Shown: positions 9,751 through 20,479, counted from the first letter of the stretch. The stretch: 64,000 bases of DNA from Isoptericola cucumis (GCF_014635665.1 NZ_BMDG01000004.1:186001-250000), one strand, 5' to 3'. The notes: generated from the sequence alone by a model not told the origin. Made by a program: numbers and translations.

Positions 9751-10257
9751 ATGGGTGCGCACCACAACTACTCCGTGACGGTCTCGTGGCCCGACCCGGC
9801 GACCGTGTACGACGCGCCGGTCGGCACGACGTCGTACACGGCATACCCCCGGGAGCACCAGGTGGTGCTCCCGGGAAAGCTCCCGCTGCCGGGCAGCGCC
9901 GACCCGGCGTTCCGGGGCGACCCCGCCCGGTACAGCCCGGAGGAGCTCTTCGTCGCGAGCCTGGCGCAGTGCCACATGCTGTGGTTCCTGCACCTCGCGG
10001 CCGAGCGCGGCCTGGTGGTGCGCGAGTACACGGACGACACCACGGGCACCATGCGGGTCGAGACGCGCGGCGAGGGGCAGTTCACGGACGTGACCCTCCG
10101 TCCGCGGGTCACGGCGGACCCGGGTGCCGCGGCGACGGACGAGTCGCTCGACGAGCTGCACCGTCGAGCGCACGCGCTGTGCTTCATCGCGCGCTCGGTC
10201 AACTTCCCCGTCATCGTCGAGCCGGCGCCGATGCGTCTGTCCGACCCCGCCGTCTGA
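9751..10257 (+). CDS. OsmC family protein
   Basis: 168 aa. It shows the OsmC/Ohr fold pattern: an N-terminal beta-rich part, then YSPEELFVASLAQCHMLWFL, where the Cys (around residue 75) is the conserved peroxidatic Cys of the family, and a second half ending HALCFIARSVNFP with the resolving-type Cys (around 145). OsmC-like proteins reduce organic hydroperoxides by a thiol mechanism; this member is closest in layout to the general OsmC group, not to Ohr itself. ATG at 9751 is preferred over the GTG at 9745 because TAGCGT (9739-9744) lies 6 nt upstream of it, suggesting leaderless expression. It follows uvrA by 17 bp but appears to have its own promoter. Confidence 0.85.
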   Translation: MGAHHNYSVTVSWPDPATVYDAPVGTTSYTAYPREHQVVLPGKLPLPGSADPAFRGDPARYSPEELFVASLAQCHMLWFLHLAAERGLVVREYTDDTTGTMRVETRGEGQFTDVTLRPRVTADPGAAATDESLDELHRRAHALCFIARSVNFPVIVEPAPMRLSDPAV

Positions 10258-10332
10258 CGTCCCTTCGGGGGGCACACGGGCGGACTACGGGGCTCGCAAG
10301 GTTCCATTCCGGTCACAGCATCGCGCCACCCA

Positions 10333-10361
10333 TTGACGTGGTGCCCGGTCCTGAATACTTT
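10333..10361 (+). promoter_or_regulatory. Sigma-70-type promoter of the ngcEFG operon
   Basis: TTGACG (10333-10338) and TACTTT (10356-10361) are separated by exactly 17 bp, in a locally AT-richer stretch. Transcription would start near 10368, giving a leader of about 230 nt before ngcE. Confidence 0.6.
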
Positions 10362-10397
10362 CCTTCCATCCCTGTGGATCGATGGGAGGATTTTTTC

Positions 10398-10451
10398 ATG
10401 GTGGGATCTCTCGTCGGGAGCGGCGGCGCTCCTGGTCCGGTTCTGGCGTAG
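10398..10451 (+). CDS. Possible 17-codon leader peptide before ngcE
   Basis: An ATG at 10398 is preceded by a strong Shine-Dalgarno sequence GGGAGGA (10384-10390) at 7 nt spacing, better than that of ngcE itself. The frame reads MVGSLVGSGGAPGPVLA and stops with TAG at 10449-10451. It lies about 30 nt downstream of the predicted transcription start and about 150 nt upstream of ngcE. It could be a translated upstream ORF that couples or attenuates ngc expression, or a chance RBS. Nothing in the peptide points to a specific amino-acid sensor; Gly and Val dominate. Confidence 0.35.
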   Translation: MVGSLVGSGGAPGPVLA

Positions 10452-10527
10452 CCTGCCTGGCCGGAGGTACGACGCAGGACGACCGTCACTGCACGAGACG
10501 ACGAGGAGGTCGTTAGCAGGGCTCCAG

Positions 10528-10546
10528 GCGCTCGGGTGCCGAGCGC
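10528..10546 (+). promoter_or_regulatory. Strong hairpin in the ngcE leader
   Basis: GCGCTCGG (10528-10535) and CCGAGCGC (10539-10546) form a perfect 8-bp stem with a GTG loop, between the small leader ORF and ngcE. There is no T-run after it, so it is not a standard terminator. The rest of 10258-10599 shows a weaker ACGAC/GTCGT hairpin near 10500-10515 and no further gene. Confidence 0.5.
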
Positions 10547-10599
10547 TCGACCGAGGGGGCGATGATCGGCGCTCCCTGAAACGAAGGGCATCAACGACG

Positions 10600-12045
10600 A
10601 TGACCAAGAAGCTCACGTCCGAACCCAGCCAGCTGGCATCCCAGCCCAACCGCAGGACCGTGCTGCGCGGCCTGATGTACACCGCGGCGGCCGTGCCGCT
10701 CGGACTTCCCCTCGCGGCGTGCGCCACCGGCGGCGGCGGGGGCGAGGAGGAGACCAGCGCGGCCCCGACCGGGAACGCGGACCCGAAGAACCCGTTCGGG
10801 ATGGCGGAGAACACCACCGTCGACGCCGTGATCTTCGACGGCGGCTACGGGGTCGACTACGTCGAGTTCGCCGGGGAGGTACTGGCGGCCGCGCACGCCG
10901 GGTCCTCGGTCAAGGTCTCCCCGTCCACGCAGATCGCCACCGAGCTGCAGCCGCGGTTCGTCGGCGGCAACCCGCCCGACCTCGTGGACAACTCGGGCGC
11001 CCAGTCCATCGGGTTCAACACGATCCTCGACCAGCTCGAGGACCTCACGGACGTGATCGACGCGCCCAACATGGAGGGCACCGCGATCCGCGACACCCTC
11101 TACGAGGGCGTGCTCGCCCCCGGGACGTACGGCGACAAGTTCGCGGCCATCAACTACGTCCTCACGGTCTACGGCGTGTGGTACTCCGGGAGCCTGTTCG
11201 AGAAGAACGGGTGGACCGCCCCCACCACGTGGGAGGAGGCCAAGGCGCTCGGCGCCGAGGCCAAGAAGCAGGACAAGTACCTCTTCCTGTGGGGCACGGA
11301 GGCGGCGACGTACTACCAGACCCTCGCGATCGAGTCCGCGATCAAGGAGGGCGGCGACGAGGTCCGCCTCGTGCTGGAGAACCTCGAGCCGGAGTGCTGG
11401 TCGCACGAGGCGCTCCAGGCGACCTTCGAGATCATGAAGGAGATCGTCGACCTCGGGTACTTCAAGCCGGGCGGCTCCGGCACGCAGTTCACCGCGGCGC
11501 AGGCGCAGTGGAGCAACAAGCAGGAGGCGCTGCTCTACCCGTCGGGCTCCTGGATCGAGAACGAGATGAAGGACCAGACGGCGGACGGCTTCGAGATGAT
11601 GGGCGTGCCGAGCTTCTCGGTCACGTCGGGCGCGGCGATGGCGCCGACCGCCCTGCACTCGACCGCCGGCGAGCCGTTCATCGTGCCGTCCGACGCGAAG
11701 AGCGTGGCGGGCGGCAAGGAGCTGCTGCGCGTCATGCTCTCCAAGGACGCGGCGACGAACTTCTCGAAGGAGAAGCTCGCGCCGACCATCGTCAAGGACA
11801 TCGTCCCCGCGGACGGGTTCGGGTCGACGGCGCTGGTCTCGCAGACCGACATGCTGAGCGCCGCGGGCAGCGACATCTTCACGTTCAACTTCGTCAACAC
11901 GTACGGCATGAACCCGGAGCAGCTGCCCATCTGGAACTCGTTCCTGGACGGCAAGAAGTCGGTGGCCGACCTGACCAGCGAGCTGCAGGCGATCACCGAC
12001 CGCATCCGCGACGACGACACCATCGACAAGATCGAGGTGTCATGA
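10600..12045 (+). CDS. ngcE: N-acetylglucosamine/diacetylchitobiose ABC transporter, substrate-binding lipoprotein
   Basis: 481 aa. It is the extracytoplasmic binding protein of a carbohydrate importer. The N-terminus has a twin-arginine-like motif NRRTVLRG (residues 17-24) followed by a hydrophobic stretch and the lipobox LAAC (Cys about 41), so it is probably a Tat-exported lipoprotein. After a GGGGGEEE linker the mature part matches the NgcE family closely: NPFGM, VIFDGGYG, LQPRFVGGNPPDLVDNSGAQ, YGVWYSGSLFEKNGW, GEPFIVPSDAKS. In Streptomyces NgcE binds GlcNAc and chitobiose. The start is the first reasonable ATG; its RBS (GAAGGG) is weak and 12 nt away. The stop overlaps the next start (ATGA). 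No ATPase gene is nearby. Confidence 0.85.
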   Translation: MTKKLTSEPSQLASQPNRRTVLRGLMYTAAAVPLGLPLAACATGGGGGEEETSAAPTGNADPKNPFGMAENTTVDAVIFDGGYGVDYVEFAGEVLAAAHAGSSVKVSPSTQIATELQPRFVGGNPPDLVDNSGAQSIGFNTILDQLEDLTDVIDAPNMEGTAIRDTLYEGVLAPGTYGDKFAAINYVLTVYGVWYSGSLFEKNGWTAPTTWEEAKALGAEAKKQDKYLFLWGTEAATYYQTLAIESAIKEGGDEVRLVLENLEPECWSHEALQATFEIMKEIVDLGYFKPGGSGTQFTAAQAQWSNKQEALLYPSGSWIENEMKDQTADGFEMMGVPSFSVTSGAAMAPTALHSTAGEPFIVPSDAKSVAGGKELLRVMLSKDAATNFSKEKLAPTIVKDIVPADGFGSTALVSQTDMLSAAGSDIFTFNFVNTYGMNPEQLPIWNSFLDGKKSVADLTSELQAITDRIRDDDTIDKIEVS

Positions 12046-13064
12046 CCGCCATTCCTCCGGCGGGTCGGGTACTGCCCTCCTCGGAGGGTGCTCTTGCGGG
12101 GCCCGGCGACGGGCCCCGCAAGAGGCGGTTCGGCAAGGCGTCCTTCGACAGCGTCAGCTTCTTCGTCGTCTTCCTCGGCATCCCGCTGGCGCTGTTCCTG
12201 ATCTTCGTGATCTGGCCGTTCGTCCAGGCGTGCTTCTACGCCCTCACGGACTGGTCCGGGTTCTCGGCGGAGTTCAACGTCATCGGCCTCGACAACTTCG
12301 CCACGCTCCTGTCCGACCCGAGGTTCGTCAACGCCGTCGGCAACAGCGTGATGTTCGGGATCTTCATCCCGCTCATCACCATCGCGATCGCCCTGACCTT
12401 CGCGATCCTCATCACCGTGGGCGGGTCGGGCAAGGGGCAGATCCGGGGGGTGCGGGGGTCGGGCTTCTACCGCGTGGTCTCGCTCTTCCCGTACGTCATC
12501 CCGGGGATCGCGGTCGCCATCATGTGGCGCCTGATCCTCGACCCGAGCAACGGCCTCGTCAACGGGATCCTCACCGGCCTGGGCCTGGAGAGGTTCCAGT
12601 CGTTCGCCTGGCTCGGCAACGTCGCCACCGCGATGCCGGTGACGATGTTCGTGGTCGTGTGGGGCTTCGTGGGCTTCTACATGCTCCTGTTCATCGCCGC
12701 GATCAAGGGCGTGCCCGCCGAGACGTACGAGGCGGCACGGATCGACGGTGCCGGGCGCATGCGGATGTCGTGGTCGATCACCCTCCCGCTCATCCGGGAC
12801 AACGTGCAGACGGCGTACATCTACGTCGGGATCATCGCGCTCGACCTGTTCGTCTACGTCCAGGGCCTCAACCCGCAGGGCGGTCCCGACAACAGCACGT
12901 TGGTGATGTCCCAGCAGCTGTTCCGGTCCGCCTTCACGGAGGGCAAGTTCGGCTACGCGAGCGCCATGGGCGTGTCGATGGCGATCGTGACGCTGGTCTT
13001 CGCCGCGCTGGTGTTCGGCGTCAACCGCCTCACCGGGGGCAAGGACGAGGGAGGGAAGCAATGA
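12042..13064 (+). CDS. ngcF: Chitobiose/GlcNAc ABC transporter permease 1
   Basis: 340 aa, MalF-type inner-membrane permease with six predicted helices, starting with a hydrophilic Pro/Gly-rich N-terminal tail of about 35 residues. The cytoplasmic EAA loop that docks the ATPase is visible as YEAARIDGAGRMRMSWSITL (near 230-250). The ATG at 12042 overlaps the ngcE stop by four bases and the gene ends overlapping ngcG in the same ATGA manner, so the three genes are translationally coupled. It works as a heterodimer with NgcG and a shared ATPase of the MsiK type encoded elsewhere (inferred from the known Streptomyces system). Confidence 0.85.
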   Translation: MTAIPPAGRVLPSSEGALAGPGDGPRKRRFGKASFDSVSFFVVFLGIPLALFLIFVIWPFVQACFYALTDWSGFSAEFNVIGLDNFATLLSDPRFVNAVGNSVMFGIFIPLITIAIALTFAILITVGGSGKGQIRGVRGSGFYRVVSLFPYVIPGIAVAIMWRLILDPSNGLVNGILTGLGLERFQSFAWLGNVATAMPVTMFVVVWGFVGFYMLLFIAAIKGVPAETYEAARIDGAGRMRMSWSITLPLIRDNVQTAYIYVGIIALDLFVYVQGLNPQGGPDNSTLVMSQQLFRSAFTEGKFGYASAMGVSMAIVTLVFAALVFGVNRLTGGKDEGGKQ

Positions 13065-13960
13065 GCGCCGCGACGAGCACGGCGGCCGAGGCCGCGACCC
13101 CGCAGGTCAGGCCACGGCGGGCGTCGGACCAGCGCGGCGACCGGACGGTGGCCGGCGTCTCCCACACGGTGCTGGTGATCTGGTGCATCCTCGTGATCGC
13201 CCCGATGATCTGGGTGTTCATCGGGTCGTTCAAGACGAGCGAGGAGATCTTCGGGTCGCCGTTCTCCCTGCCGGCCGAGTGGGGATGGACCAACTACGTC
13301 AGCGCGTGGACCGACGCTGAGATCGGCCGGGCGTTCTTCAACACGATCATCGTGGTCGGGACGTCGCTGGTCCTGGTCATGATGTTCGGCGCGATGTGCG
13401 CCTACGTGCTGGGACGGTTCGAGTTCCCGGGCCGGCGCGCGATCTACTACCTGATGCTCGCGGGGCTGACGTTCCCCGTGTTCCTCGCGATCGTGCCGCT
13501 GTTCTTCGTGCTGGACAACATCGGCATGCTGGGGACGTTGCCGGGGCTGATCATCACCTACGTCTCGTTCGCGCTGCCGTTCACGGTCTTCTTCCTGTAC
13601 GCCTTCTTCCGGGGGCTGCCGGGCGACATCGCGGAGGCCGCGGCGATCGACGGGGCCGGGCACTGGCGCACGTTCTTCCAGGTGATGCTGCCGATGGCGC
13701 GCCCGGGGATGGCGTCGGTGGCGATCTTCAACTTCCTCGGTCTGTGGAACCAGTTCCTCCTGCCGGTGGCGCTGAACCCGAACTCGGACAACTGGGTGCT
13801 CTCCCAGCGGCTCGCGGCGTTCGTGTCGTCGGCCGGCTACGCCGTGGACTTCGGGGCGATGTTCGCGGCCGTGGTGATCACGATCGTCCCGGTGCTCATC
13901 GCGTACCTGGTGTTCCAGCGCCAGCTGCAGGGCTCCGTGTCGGCGGGGACCATGAAGTAG
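13061..13960 (+). CDS. ngcG: Chitobiose/GlcNAc ABC transporter permease 2
   Basis: 299 aa, MalG-type permease with six predicted helices. The EAA loop is AEAAAIDGAGHWRTFFQVML (near 195-214). MalG-family features include the initial helix followed by IGSFKTSEEIF and a short C-terminal tail (SVSAGTMK). The start overlaps ngcF by four bases (ATGA at 13061-13064) and an RBS, GAGGGAAG, lies at 13050-13058. It completes the membrane channel for the sugar bound by NgcE. No glycosidase or ATPase gene follows; the operon ends at the hairpin at 13985. Confidence 0.85.
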   Translation: MSAATSTAAEAATPQVRPRRASDQRGDRTVAGVSHTVLVIWCILVIAPMIWVFIGSFKTSEEIFGSPFSLPAEWGWTNYVSAWTDAEIGRAFFNTIIVVGTSLVLVMMFGAMCAYVLGRFEFPGRRAIYYLMLAGLTFPVFLAIVPLFFVLDNIGMLGTLPGLIITYVSFALPFTVFFLYAFFRGLPGDIAEAAAIDGAGHWRTFFQVMLPMARPGMASVAIFNFLGLWNQFLLPVALNPNSDNWVLSQRLAAFVSSAGYAVDFGAMFAAVVITIVPVLIAYLVFQRQLQGSVSAGTMK

Positions 13961-13984
13961 CGGGACCCACCTCGACGAGGGGAG

Positions 13985-14022
13985 GGCCACCGGCGGAGCG
14001 ACGCCTCGCACCGTCGGTGGCC
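13985..14022 (+). terminator. Hairpin terminator after ngcG
   Basis: GGCCACCG (13985-13992) pairs with CGGTGGCC (14015-14022) over a 22-nt loop that can fold further. It lies in the 80-bp ngcG-uvrC gap and its 3' end is 5 nt from the TACGCT -10 candidate of uvrC. No T-tract is seen. Confidence 0.5.
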
Positions 14023-14040
14023 TGACCTACGCTGACCTCC

Positions 14041-16236
14041 ATGGCAGACCCAGCGACGTACCGCCCGAAGCCGGGGGAGATCCCGACCTCGCCCGGGGTC
14101 TACCGGTTCCGGGACGTGCACGGGCGCGTGATCTACGTCGGCAAGGCGAAGAACCTGCGGGCGCGGCTGTCGAGCTACTTCCAGGACGTCGCCCACCTGC
14201 ACCACCGCACCCAGACCATGGTCACCACCGCGGCGTCGGTGGAGTGGACGGTCGTCGGCACGGAGGTCGAGGCGCTCGCGCTCGAGTACTCCTGGATCAA
14301 GGAGTACGACCCCCGCTTCAACATCAAGTACCGCGACGACAAGTCGTACCCGTACCTTGCGGTGACGATGGCGGACGAGGTGCCCCGTGCCCAGGTGATG
14401 CGGGGCGCCAAGCGCCCGGGCACCCGCTACTTCGGGCCGTACGGGCACGCGTGGGCGATCCGCGAGACCCTCGACCTGCTGCTGCGGGTGTTCCCGGTGC
14501 GGACGTGCTCGGCGGGCGTCTACAAGCGTGCGCATCAGACGGGCCGGCCGTGCCTGCTCGGGTACATCGACAAGTGCTCGGCACCGTGCGTCGGGCGTAT
14601 CTCGGTGGACGACCACAAGCAGCTCGCCCGCGACTTCTGCGACTTCATGGCGGGGGACACGGGCCGGTTCGAGCGCCGCCTCACCCGGCGCATGCAGGAG
14701 GCCGCCGCGAACCTCGAGTACGAGCAGGCGGCACGCCTGCGCGACGACATCCAGGCGTTGCGGCGGGCCACGGAGAAGAACGCCGTCGTCCTCCCGGACG
14801 CCACGGACGTGGACGTCTTCGCGCTGGCCGGTGACGAGCTCGAGGCCGCGGTGCAGGTCTTCCACGTGCGCGGCGGCCGTATCCGCGGCCAGCGCGGCTG
14901 GGTCGTGGAGAAGGTCGAGGACGTCACCGACGCGGAGCTCGTCGAGCACCTGCTGCAACAGGTCTACGGGGCGGTCGCCGACGCGCGACCCGCCTCCGAC
15001 GATCCCGCGGACCGCGCGGCCGCGCGGCAGCAGGCCCGGGACGCCGTGCCCCGCGAGGTGCTGGTCCCGGTGCTGCCGCCCGACCCGGAGCAGCTGTCGA
15101 CCTGGCTCCGGGGGCTGCGCGGCGGGAAGGTCGACCTCCGGGTGCCGCAGCGGGGCGACAAGCGCGAGCTCGCCGCGACCGTGCTGGCCAACGCCGAGCA
15201 CGCGCTCGCGCTGCACCGCACCCGCCGGGCGGGCGACCTCACGACCCGCAGCCAGGCGCTGCGCGAGATCCAGGAGGCCCTCGAGCTCGACTCGGCCCCG
15301 TTGCGGATCGAGTGCTACGACGTGTCCCACACCCAGGGCACCTACCAGTCGGCGTCGATGGTCGTCTTCGAGGACGGGCTGGCGCGCAAGAGCGAGTACC
15401 GCACCTTCTCGGTGCGGGGACCGGACGGCGACGGGGCGCGCGACGACACCGCCGCGATGCACGAGGTGATCACCCGGCGCTTCAAGAGATACGTCGCCGA
15501 CCGGCTCGCGGCAGGTGACGTCGAGCTCGACGACGCCGACGAGCGTGGCGACGACGCCCAGGACTCGGGGGCGGGCGGCGCCGCCGCCCTGGCGCCGGGG
15601 CGTTCGTCCGGAGAGGTGGGGCCCGAGGTCGAGCCCGAGAAGAAGCGCTTCGCGTACCCGCCGAACCTCGTGGTCGTCGACGGAGGCCCGCCCCAGGTCG
15701 CCGCCGCGGCGCGCGCGCTCGACGAGCTGGGCGTCACGGACGTCGCACTGTGCGGCCTGGCCAAGCGGCTGGAGGAGGTCTGGGTCCCCGGCGAGGAGTA
15801 CCCGGTCATCCTGCAGCGCTCGTCGGAGGGCCTCTACCTGCTGCAGCGGGTACGCGACGAGGCGCACCGCTTCGCGATCGCCCAGCACCGGCGCCGGCGC
15901 AGCAAGGGGATGACGGCGTCCGTCCTCGACGACGTGCCCGGTCTCGGCCCGGCCCGGCGCAAGGCCCTCCTGGACCGGTTCGGGTCGGTCAGGAAGCTGC
16001 GCACGGCGAGCGTCGAGGAGATCGCCGCGGTGCGGGGCATGGGCCGACGGACCGCGGAGGCGGTCGTCGCGGCGCTGGGGGGCGACCAGGCCGGTGGCGA
16101 CCAGCCCGGCGGCGACCAGCCCGGCGGCGACCAGCCCGGCGGCGAGGCCGCTCGAGCGCAGCCCGACCGGGGGAGCGCCACGTCCAGCGCGCCGGGTGCC
16201 GGCGGGGGTGCGCCCGCTGGCATGCTGGACGCATGA
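14041..16236 (+). CDS. uvrC: Excinuclease ABC subunit C
   Basis: 731 aa, longer than most UvrC (about 600-690). It makes both incisions in nucleotide excision repair. Domains in order: GIY-YIG nuclease ([20 protein letters not shown], residues 18-37), a Cys-containing region (CSAPCVG, near 180), a UVR motif ([18 protein letters not shown], near 223-240), the RNase H-like second nuclease with [13 protein letters not shown] (near 541) and [12 protein letters not shown], and a helix-hairpin-helix pair ([26 protein letters not shown]; 630-675). The tail from about residue 680 is a low-complexity repeat (GGDQP) and looks dispensable. The ATG at 14041 has TACGCT 7 nt upstream. The stop overlaps rapZ (ATGA). 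Confidence 0.96.
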   Translation: MADPATYRPKPGEIPTSPGVYRFRDVHGRVIYVGKAKNLRARLSSYFQDVAHLHHRTQTMVTTAASVEWTVVGTEVEALALEYSWIKEYDPRFNIKYRDDKSYPYLAVTMADEVPRAQVMRGAKRPGTRYFGPYGHAWAIRETLDLLLRVFPVRTCSAGVYKRAHQTGRPCLLGYIDKCSAPCVGRISVDDHKQLARDFCDFMAGDTGRFERRLTRRMQEAAANLEYEQAARLRDDIQALRRATEKNAVVLPDATDVDVFALAGDELEAAVQVFHVRGGRIRGQRGWVVEKVEDVTDAELVEHLLQQVYGAVADARPASDDPADRAAARQQARDAVPREVLVPVLPPDPEQLSTWLRGLRGGKVDLRVPQRGDKRELAATVLANAEHALALHRTRRAGDLTTRSQALREIQEALELDSAPLRIECYDVSHTQGTYQSASMVVFEDGLARKSEYRTFSVRGPDGDGARDDTAAMHEVITRRFKRYVADRLAAGDVELDDADERGDDAQDSGAGGAAALAPGRSSGEVGPEVEPEKKRFAYPPNLVVVDGGPPQVAAAARALDELGVTDVALCGLAKRLEEVWVPGEEYPVILQRSSEGLYLLQRVRDEAHRFAIAQHRRRRSKGMTASVLDDVPGLGPARRKALLDRFGSVRKLRTASVEEIAAVRGMGRRTAEAVVAALGGDQAGGDQPGGDQPGGDQPGGEAARAQPDRGSATSSAPGAGGGAPAGMLDA
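16078..16145 (+). repeat. 15-bp tandem repeat at the 3' end of uvrC
   Basis: Four copies of a 15-bp unit, GGCGACCAGCCCGGC with small changes in the first copy, encode [20 protein letters not shown] in the UvrC tail. Copies two to four are identical, which suggests recent expansion by slippage. The array is in frame and just before the rapZ start. Confidence 0.85.
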
Positions 16237-17168
16237 CTGAGCCGTCGCCCACCACCGTTCCCCAGGGCATCCCCGAGATCGAGGCTGCGACTCCTGCCCC
16301 GGAGCGCAGCGAGCCGGAGGTGCTGGTCATCACCGGGATGTCGGGCGCGGGCCGCAGCCGTGCGGCCGGTGTCCTCGAGGACCTCGACTGGTTCGTCGTG
16401 GACAACCTGCCGCCGCTGATGATCGTGCCGCTCGTGGACCTCATGACGCGCGCGGGCTCCTCGGTCGAGCGGCTCGCGGTCGTCGTGGACGTCCGCGGCC
16501 GGGAGTACTTCGCGGAGCTCTCGCAGGCGCTGCAGCACCTGAACGACGCCGGCGTCTCCTACCGGATCCTGTTCCTCGACGCGCGCGACGAGACGCTGGT
16601 GCGGCGGTACGAGAGCGTGCGCCGGCCGCACCCGCTGCAGGGGGAGGGGCGCATCCTCGACGGGATCGCCGAGGAACGCCGCCGCCTCACCTCGATCTCG
16701 GAGCGTGCCGACGTCGTCATCGACACGTCGGAGACGTCCGTGCACGACCTCGCGCGCGAGGTGCGGTCGGCGGTCGCCAACGGCAGCGCCGACACCCTGC
16801 GCGTCAACGTGGTGGCGTTCGGGTTCAAGTACGGGCTGCCGCTGGACGCGGACCACGTCGCCGACGTGCGGTTCCTCGCCAACCCGTACTGGATCACCGA
16901 GCTGCGGCACCTGACGGGCCGCGACGAGCCGGTGCGGGACTACGTCCTCGCGCGGCCGGGCGCGCTCGAGTTCGTGGAGCGGTACGTCTCCGCGCTGGAA
17001 CCCGTCCTGGCGGGCTACCTCAGCGAGGAGAAGCGGTACGTGACGATCGCCGTGGGCTGCACGGGCGGCAAGCACCGGTCGGTGGCGATCGCGGGGGAGA
17101 TCGCGGCGCGGCTGCGGGACGCGGGGCAGCGGGTGACCGTGACCGCTCGCGACCTCGGGAAGGAGTGA
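16233..17168 (+). CDS. rapZ: RNase adapter / nucleotide-binding protein RapZ (YvcJ)
   Basis: 311 aa. RapZ-family proteins bind nucleotides and, in enterobacteria, target a small RNA controlling glucosamine-6-phosphate synthase; the role in actinobacteria is less clear. The N-terminal P-loop reads [12 protein letters not shown] (near residue 37), with Arg where most P-loops have Lys. The middle has [12 protein letters not shown] (near 58), and the C-terminal domain has [20 protein letters not shown] and the highly conserved CTGGKHRSV (near 276). The ATG at 16233 overlaps the uvrC stop. yvcK starts overlapping its stop (GTGA), so uvrC-rapZ-yvcK-whiA form the conserved actinobacterial cluster. 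Confidence 0.93.
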   Translation: MTEPSPTTVPQGIPEIEAATPAPERSEPEVLVITGMSGAGRSRAAGVLEDLDWFVVDNLPPLMIVPLVDLMTRAGSSVERLAVVVDVRGREYFAELSQALQHLNDAGVSYRILFLDARDETLVRRYESVRRPHPLQGEGRILDGIAEERRRLTSISERADVVIDTSETSVHDLAREVRSAVANGSADTLRVNVVAFGFKYGLPLDADHVADVRFLANPYWITELRHLTGRDEPVRDYVLARPGALEFVERYVSALEPVLAGYLSEEKRYVTIAVGCTGGKHRSVAIAGEIAARLRDAGQRVTVTARDLGKE

Positions 17169-18127
17169 CGGTGCCGAGCGCGGCGCCGGCCGTCGTCGCC
17201 CTGGGGGGCGGTCACGGGCTGTACGCGAGCCTGTCGGCCCTGCGGCTGATGTCCGACCGGCTGACGGCGGTGGTGACGGTCGCCGACGACGGCGGGTCCT
17301 CGGGCAGGCTGCGAGACGAGCTCGAGGTCCTGCCGCCGGGCGACCTGCGCATGGCGCTCGCCGCGCTGTGCGACGACTCCGACTGGGGCCGCACGTGGAG
17401 CGGGCTCCTGCAGCACCGGTTCGTCTCGGCGGGCAGCCTGGACAACCACGCCATGGGCAACCTCATGATCGTCGCGCTGTGGGAGCTGCTCGGCGACACC
17501 GTGGAGGGCCTGGACTGGGTGGGCCGGCTCCTCGGCGCGCGCGGCAGGGTCCTGCCGATGGCGTCCGTCCCGCTCGTCGTGGAGGCGGACGTGCAGGGGG
17601 ACGGGTCCGACGGGTCGCCGACGACGGTCGTGGGGCAGAGCCGCGTGGCCGTGACCGACGCGCGCATCGAGCAGCTGCGGCTGGTGCCCGCGGACCCGCC
17701 GGCGTGCCCGGAGGCCGTCGCGGCGGTGCGGGACGCCGACTGGATCGTCCTCGGCCCGGGGTCCTGGTACTCGTCGGTCCTGGTGCACCTGCTGGTGCCC
17801 GAGCTGGCGCGCGCGCTGCACGAGACCGACGCGAAGGTGTGCGTGACGCTCAACCTCAGCGCGGAGCGGGGCGAGACACAGGGCCTGACCGCGACCGACC
17901 ACCTCGCGGCGCTGCACAAGCATGCTCCCGGCCTGCGCGTCGACGCCGTCCTCGCGGACCCGTCGGCGGTCGAGGACGTGTCCGAACTCGCGGCCGCCGC
18001 CAACGGGATGGGCGCGCGGCTCCTCATGCGCCAGGTGCGGCGGGGTGACGGCACGGCCCAGCACGACGCGCTCCGGCTGGCGGCCGCCTACCGGGACGTC
18101 TTCGAGGGGGTCTACGGCGATGTGTGA
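17165..18127 (+). CDS. yvcK: Gluconeogenesis factor YvcK family protein (CofD-like fold)
   Basis: 320 aa. YvcK/YbhK/CuvA proteins bind UDP-sugars and influence carbon metabolism and cell-wall synthesis; they are cytosolic. The glycine-rich N-terminus [17 protein letters not shown] (about residues 10-26), [11 protein letters not shown] (near 42), [12 protein letters not shown] (near 58), the [13 protein letters not shown] segment and [10 protein letters not shown] are family signatures. The GTG at 17165 overlaps the rapZ stop; a second GTG six bases on is also possible. It lies between rapZ and whiA as in most Gram-positive genomes. Confidence 0.92.
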   Translation: MTVPSAAPAVVALGGGHGLYASLSALRLMSDRLTAVVTVADDGGSSGRLRDELEVLPPGDLRMALAALCDDSDWGRTWSGLLQHRFVSAGSLDNHAMGNLMIVALWELLGDTVEGLDWVGRLLGARGRVLPMASVPLVVEADVQGDGSDGSPTTVVGQSRVAVTDARIEQLRLVPADPPACPEAVAAVRDADWIVLGPGSWYSSVLVHLLVPELARALHETDAKVCVTLNLSAERGETQGLTATDHLAALHKHAPGLRVDAVLADPSAVEDVSELAAAANGMGARLLMRQVRRGDGTAQHDALRLAAAYRDVFEGVYGDV

Positions 18128-18177
18128 CGTGCTGCCGGTCGGCGGGCACCGCTGTGGCGCCGTGGCAGGATGACGCC

Positions 18178-19158
18178 ATGGCGCTGACGGCAGAGGTGAA
18201 GGACGAGCTCGCGCGGATCAAGGTGACGCGGACGTCGTGCCGCAAGGCCGAGGTCTCGGCGATGCTGCGGTTCTCCGGCGGCCTGCACATCATCTCGGGG
18301 CGGGTCGTGATCGAGGCGGAGCTGGACACCGAGTCCGCGGCTGCCCGGTTGCGGCGCGCGATCACCGACCTGTACGGGCACACGAGCGAGCTGATCGTGG
18401 TTCAGGCGGGCGGGCTCCGCAAGAACAACCGGTACGTGGTGCGGGTCGTGCGCGACGGGGAGTCGCTCGCGCGCCAGACGGGGCTGCTGGACTCCCGCGG
18501 GCGCCCGGTGCGAGGCCTCGCCCCCGAGGTGGTGTCCGCCGGCGTGGCCGAGGCGGAGGCGGTGTGGCGGGGCGCGTTCCTGGCGCACGGTTCGCTGACG
18601 GAGCCGGGTCGTTCGATGGCCCTGGAGGTCACCTGCCCCGGCCCCGAGGCGGCGCTGGCCCTGGTCGGGGCCGCGCGACGGATCGGCGTGCAGGGCAAGT
18701 CGCGCGAGGTGCGCGGCGTCGACCGCGTCGTGGTGCGGGACGGCGAGGCCATCAGCGAGATCCTGCGGAGGATGGGCGCGGTGACCACGCGCCAGGTGTG
18801 GGAGGAGCGGCGCGCGCGGCGCGAGGTGCGCGGCACCGCGAACCGGCTGGCGAACTTCGACGACGCGAACCTGCGCCGGTCCGCCCGGGCGGCCGTGGCG
18901 GCGGGGGCCCGGGTGCAGCGGGCGTTCGAGATCCTGGGGGAGGAGCTGCCGGAGCACCTGCGGCAGGCGGGCGAGCTCCGGCTGGCGCACAAGCAGGCCT
19001 CCCTCGAGGAGCTGGGTCAGCTCGCCGACCCGCCGCTGTCGAAGGACGCGGTCGCCGGCCGGATCCGCCGGCTGCTGTCGACCGCGGACAAGAAGGCGAT
19101 CGAGCTCGGCATCCCCGACACCGAGGCGGGCCTGTCGCCCGATCTGCTCGACCTCTGA
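18178..19158 (+). CDS. whiA: Sporulation/cell-division transcription regulator WhiA
   Basis: 326 aa. WhiA is a DNA-binding protein of Gram-positive bacteria that, in Streptomyces, acts with WhiB in sporulation septation and, in rods, affects cell division. The N-terminal half is a degenerate LAGLIDADG homing-endonuclease fold ([25 protein letters not shown]), and the C-terminal part a helix-turn-helix ([19 protein letters not shown], about residues 278-296). The ATG at 18178 is chosen because the WhiA family starts at [17 protein letters not shown] at 18166-18171 lies 6 nt before the ATG, so WhiA may also be made from a leaderless transcript in addition to the upstream operon. Confidence 0.95.
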   Translation: MALTAEVKDELARIKVTRTSCRKAEVSAMLRFSGGLHIISGRVVIEAELDTESAAARLRRAITDLYGHTSELIVVQAGGLRKNNRYVVRVVRDGESLARQTGLLDSRGRPVRGLAPEVVSAGVAEAEAVWRGAFLAHGSLTEPGRSMALEVTCPGPEAALALVGAARRIGVQGKSREVRGVDRVVVRDGEAISEILRRMGAVTTRQVWEERRARREVRGTANRLANFDDANLRRSARAAVAAGARVQRAFEILGEELPEHLRQAGELRLAHKQASLEELGQLADPPLSKDAVAGRIRRLLSTADKKAIELGIPDTEAGLSPDLLDL

Positions 19159-19266
19159 GCGCGGGCACGAAGACGGTCCGGGGCAGCCCGCAGGGGCGGC
19201 GCGACCACATGGTCAGACCACACGTCTCACGGGTTGCGTCAGGGTCGGCGGCGGGTACGGGTTGGG

Positions 19267-19272
19267 TATAGG
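19267..19272 (+). promoter_or_regulatory. -10 element of the gap promoter
   Basis: TATAGG is preceded by GGGTTGG and is the only AT-rich hexamer in the 281-bp whiA-gap gap. No convincing -35 is seen at 17 bp. Transcription from here would give a leader of about 160 nt before gap. Confidence 0.45.
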
Positions 19273-19289
19273 CTCGTCCTGTCAGGTGA

Positions 19290-20444
<1,155 letters not shown>

Positions 20445-20479
20445 CGCCTCCGGCGCACGACGCCGCTCGAGCGTGAGCC

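Noticed and set aside
10333-10599. Extending NgcE upstream to a start at 10333
   Set aside because: The added residues lack similarity to NgcE, would put the signal peptide more than 100 residues in, and would cover the promoter and leader.
16078-16145. CRISPR-like array
   Set aside because: The repeats have no spacers; they are in-frame tandem repeats in uvrC.
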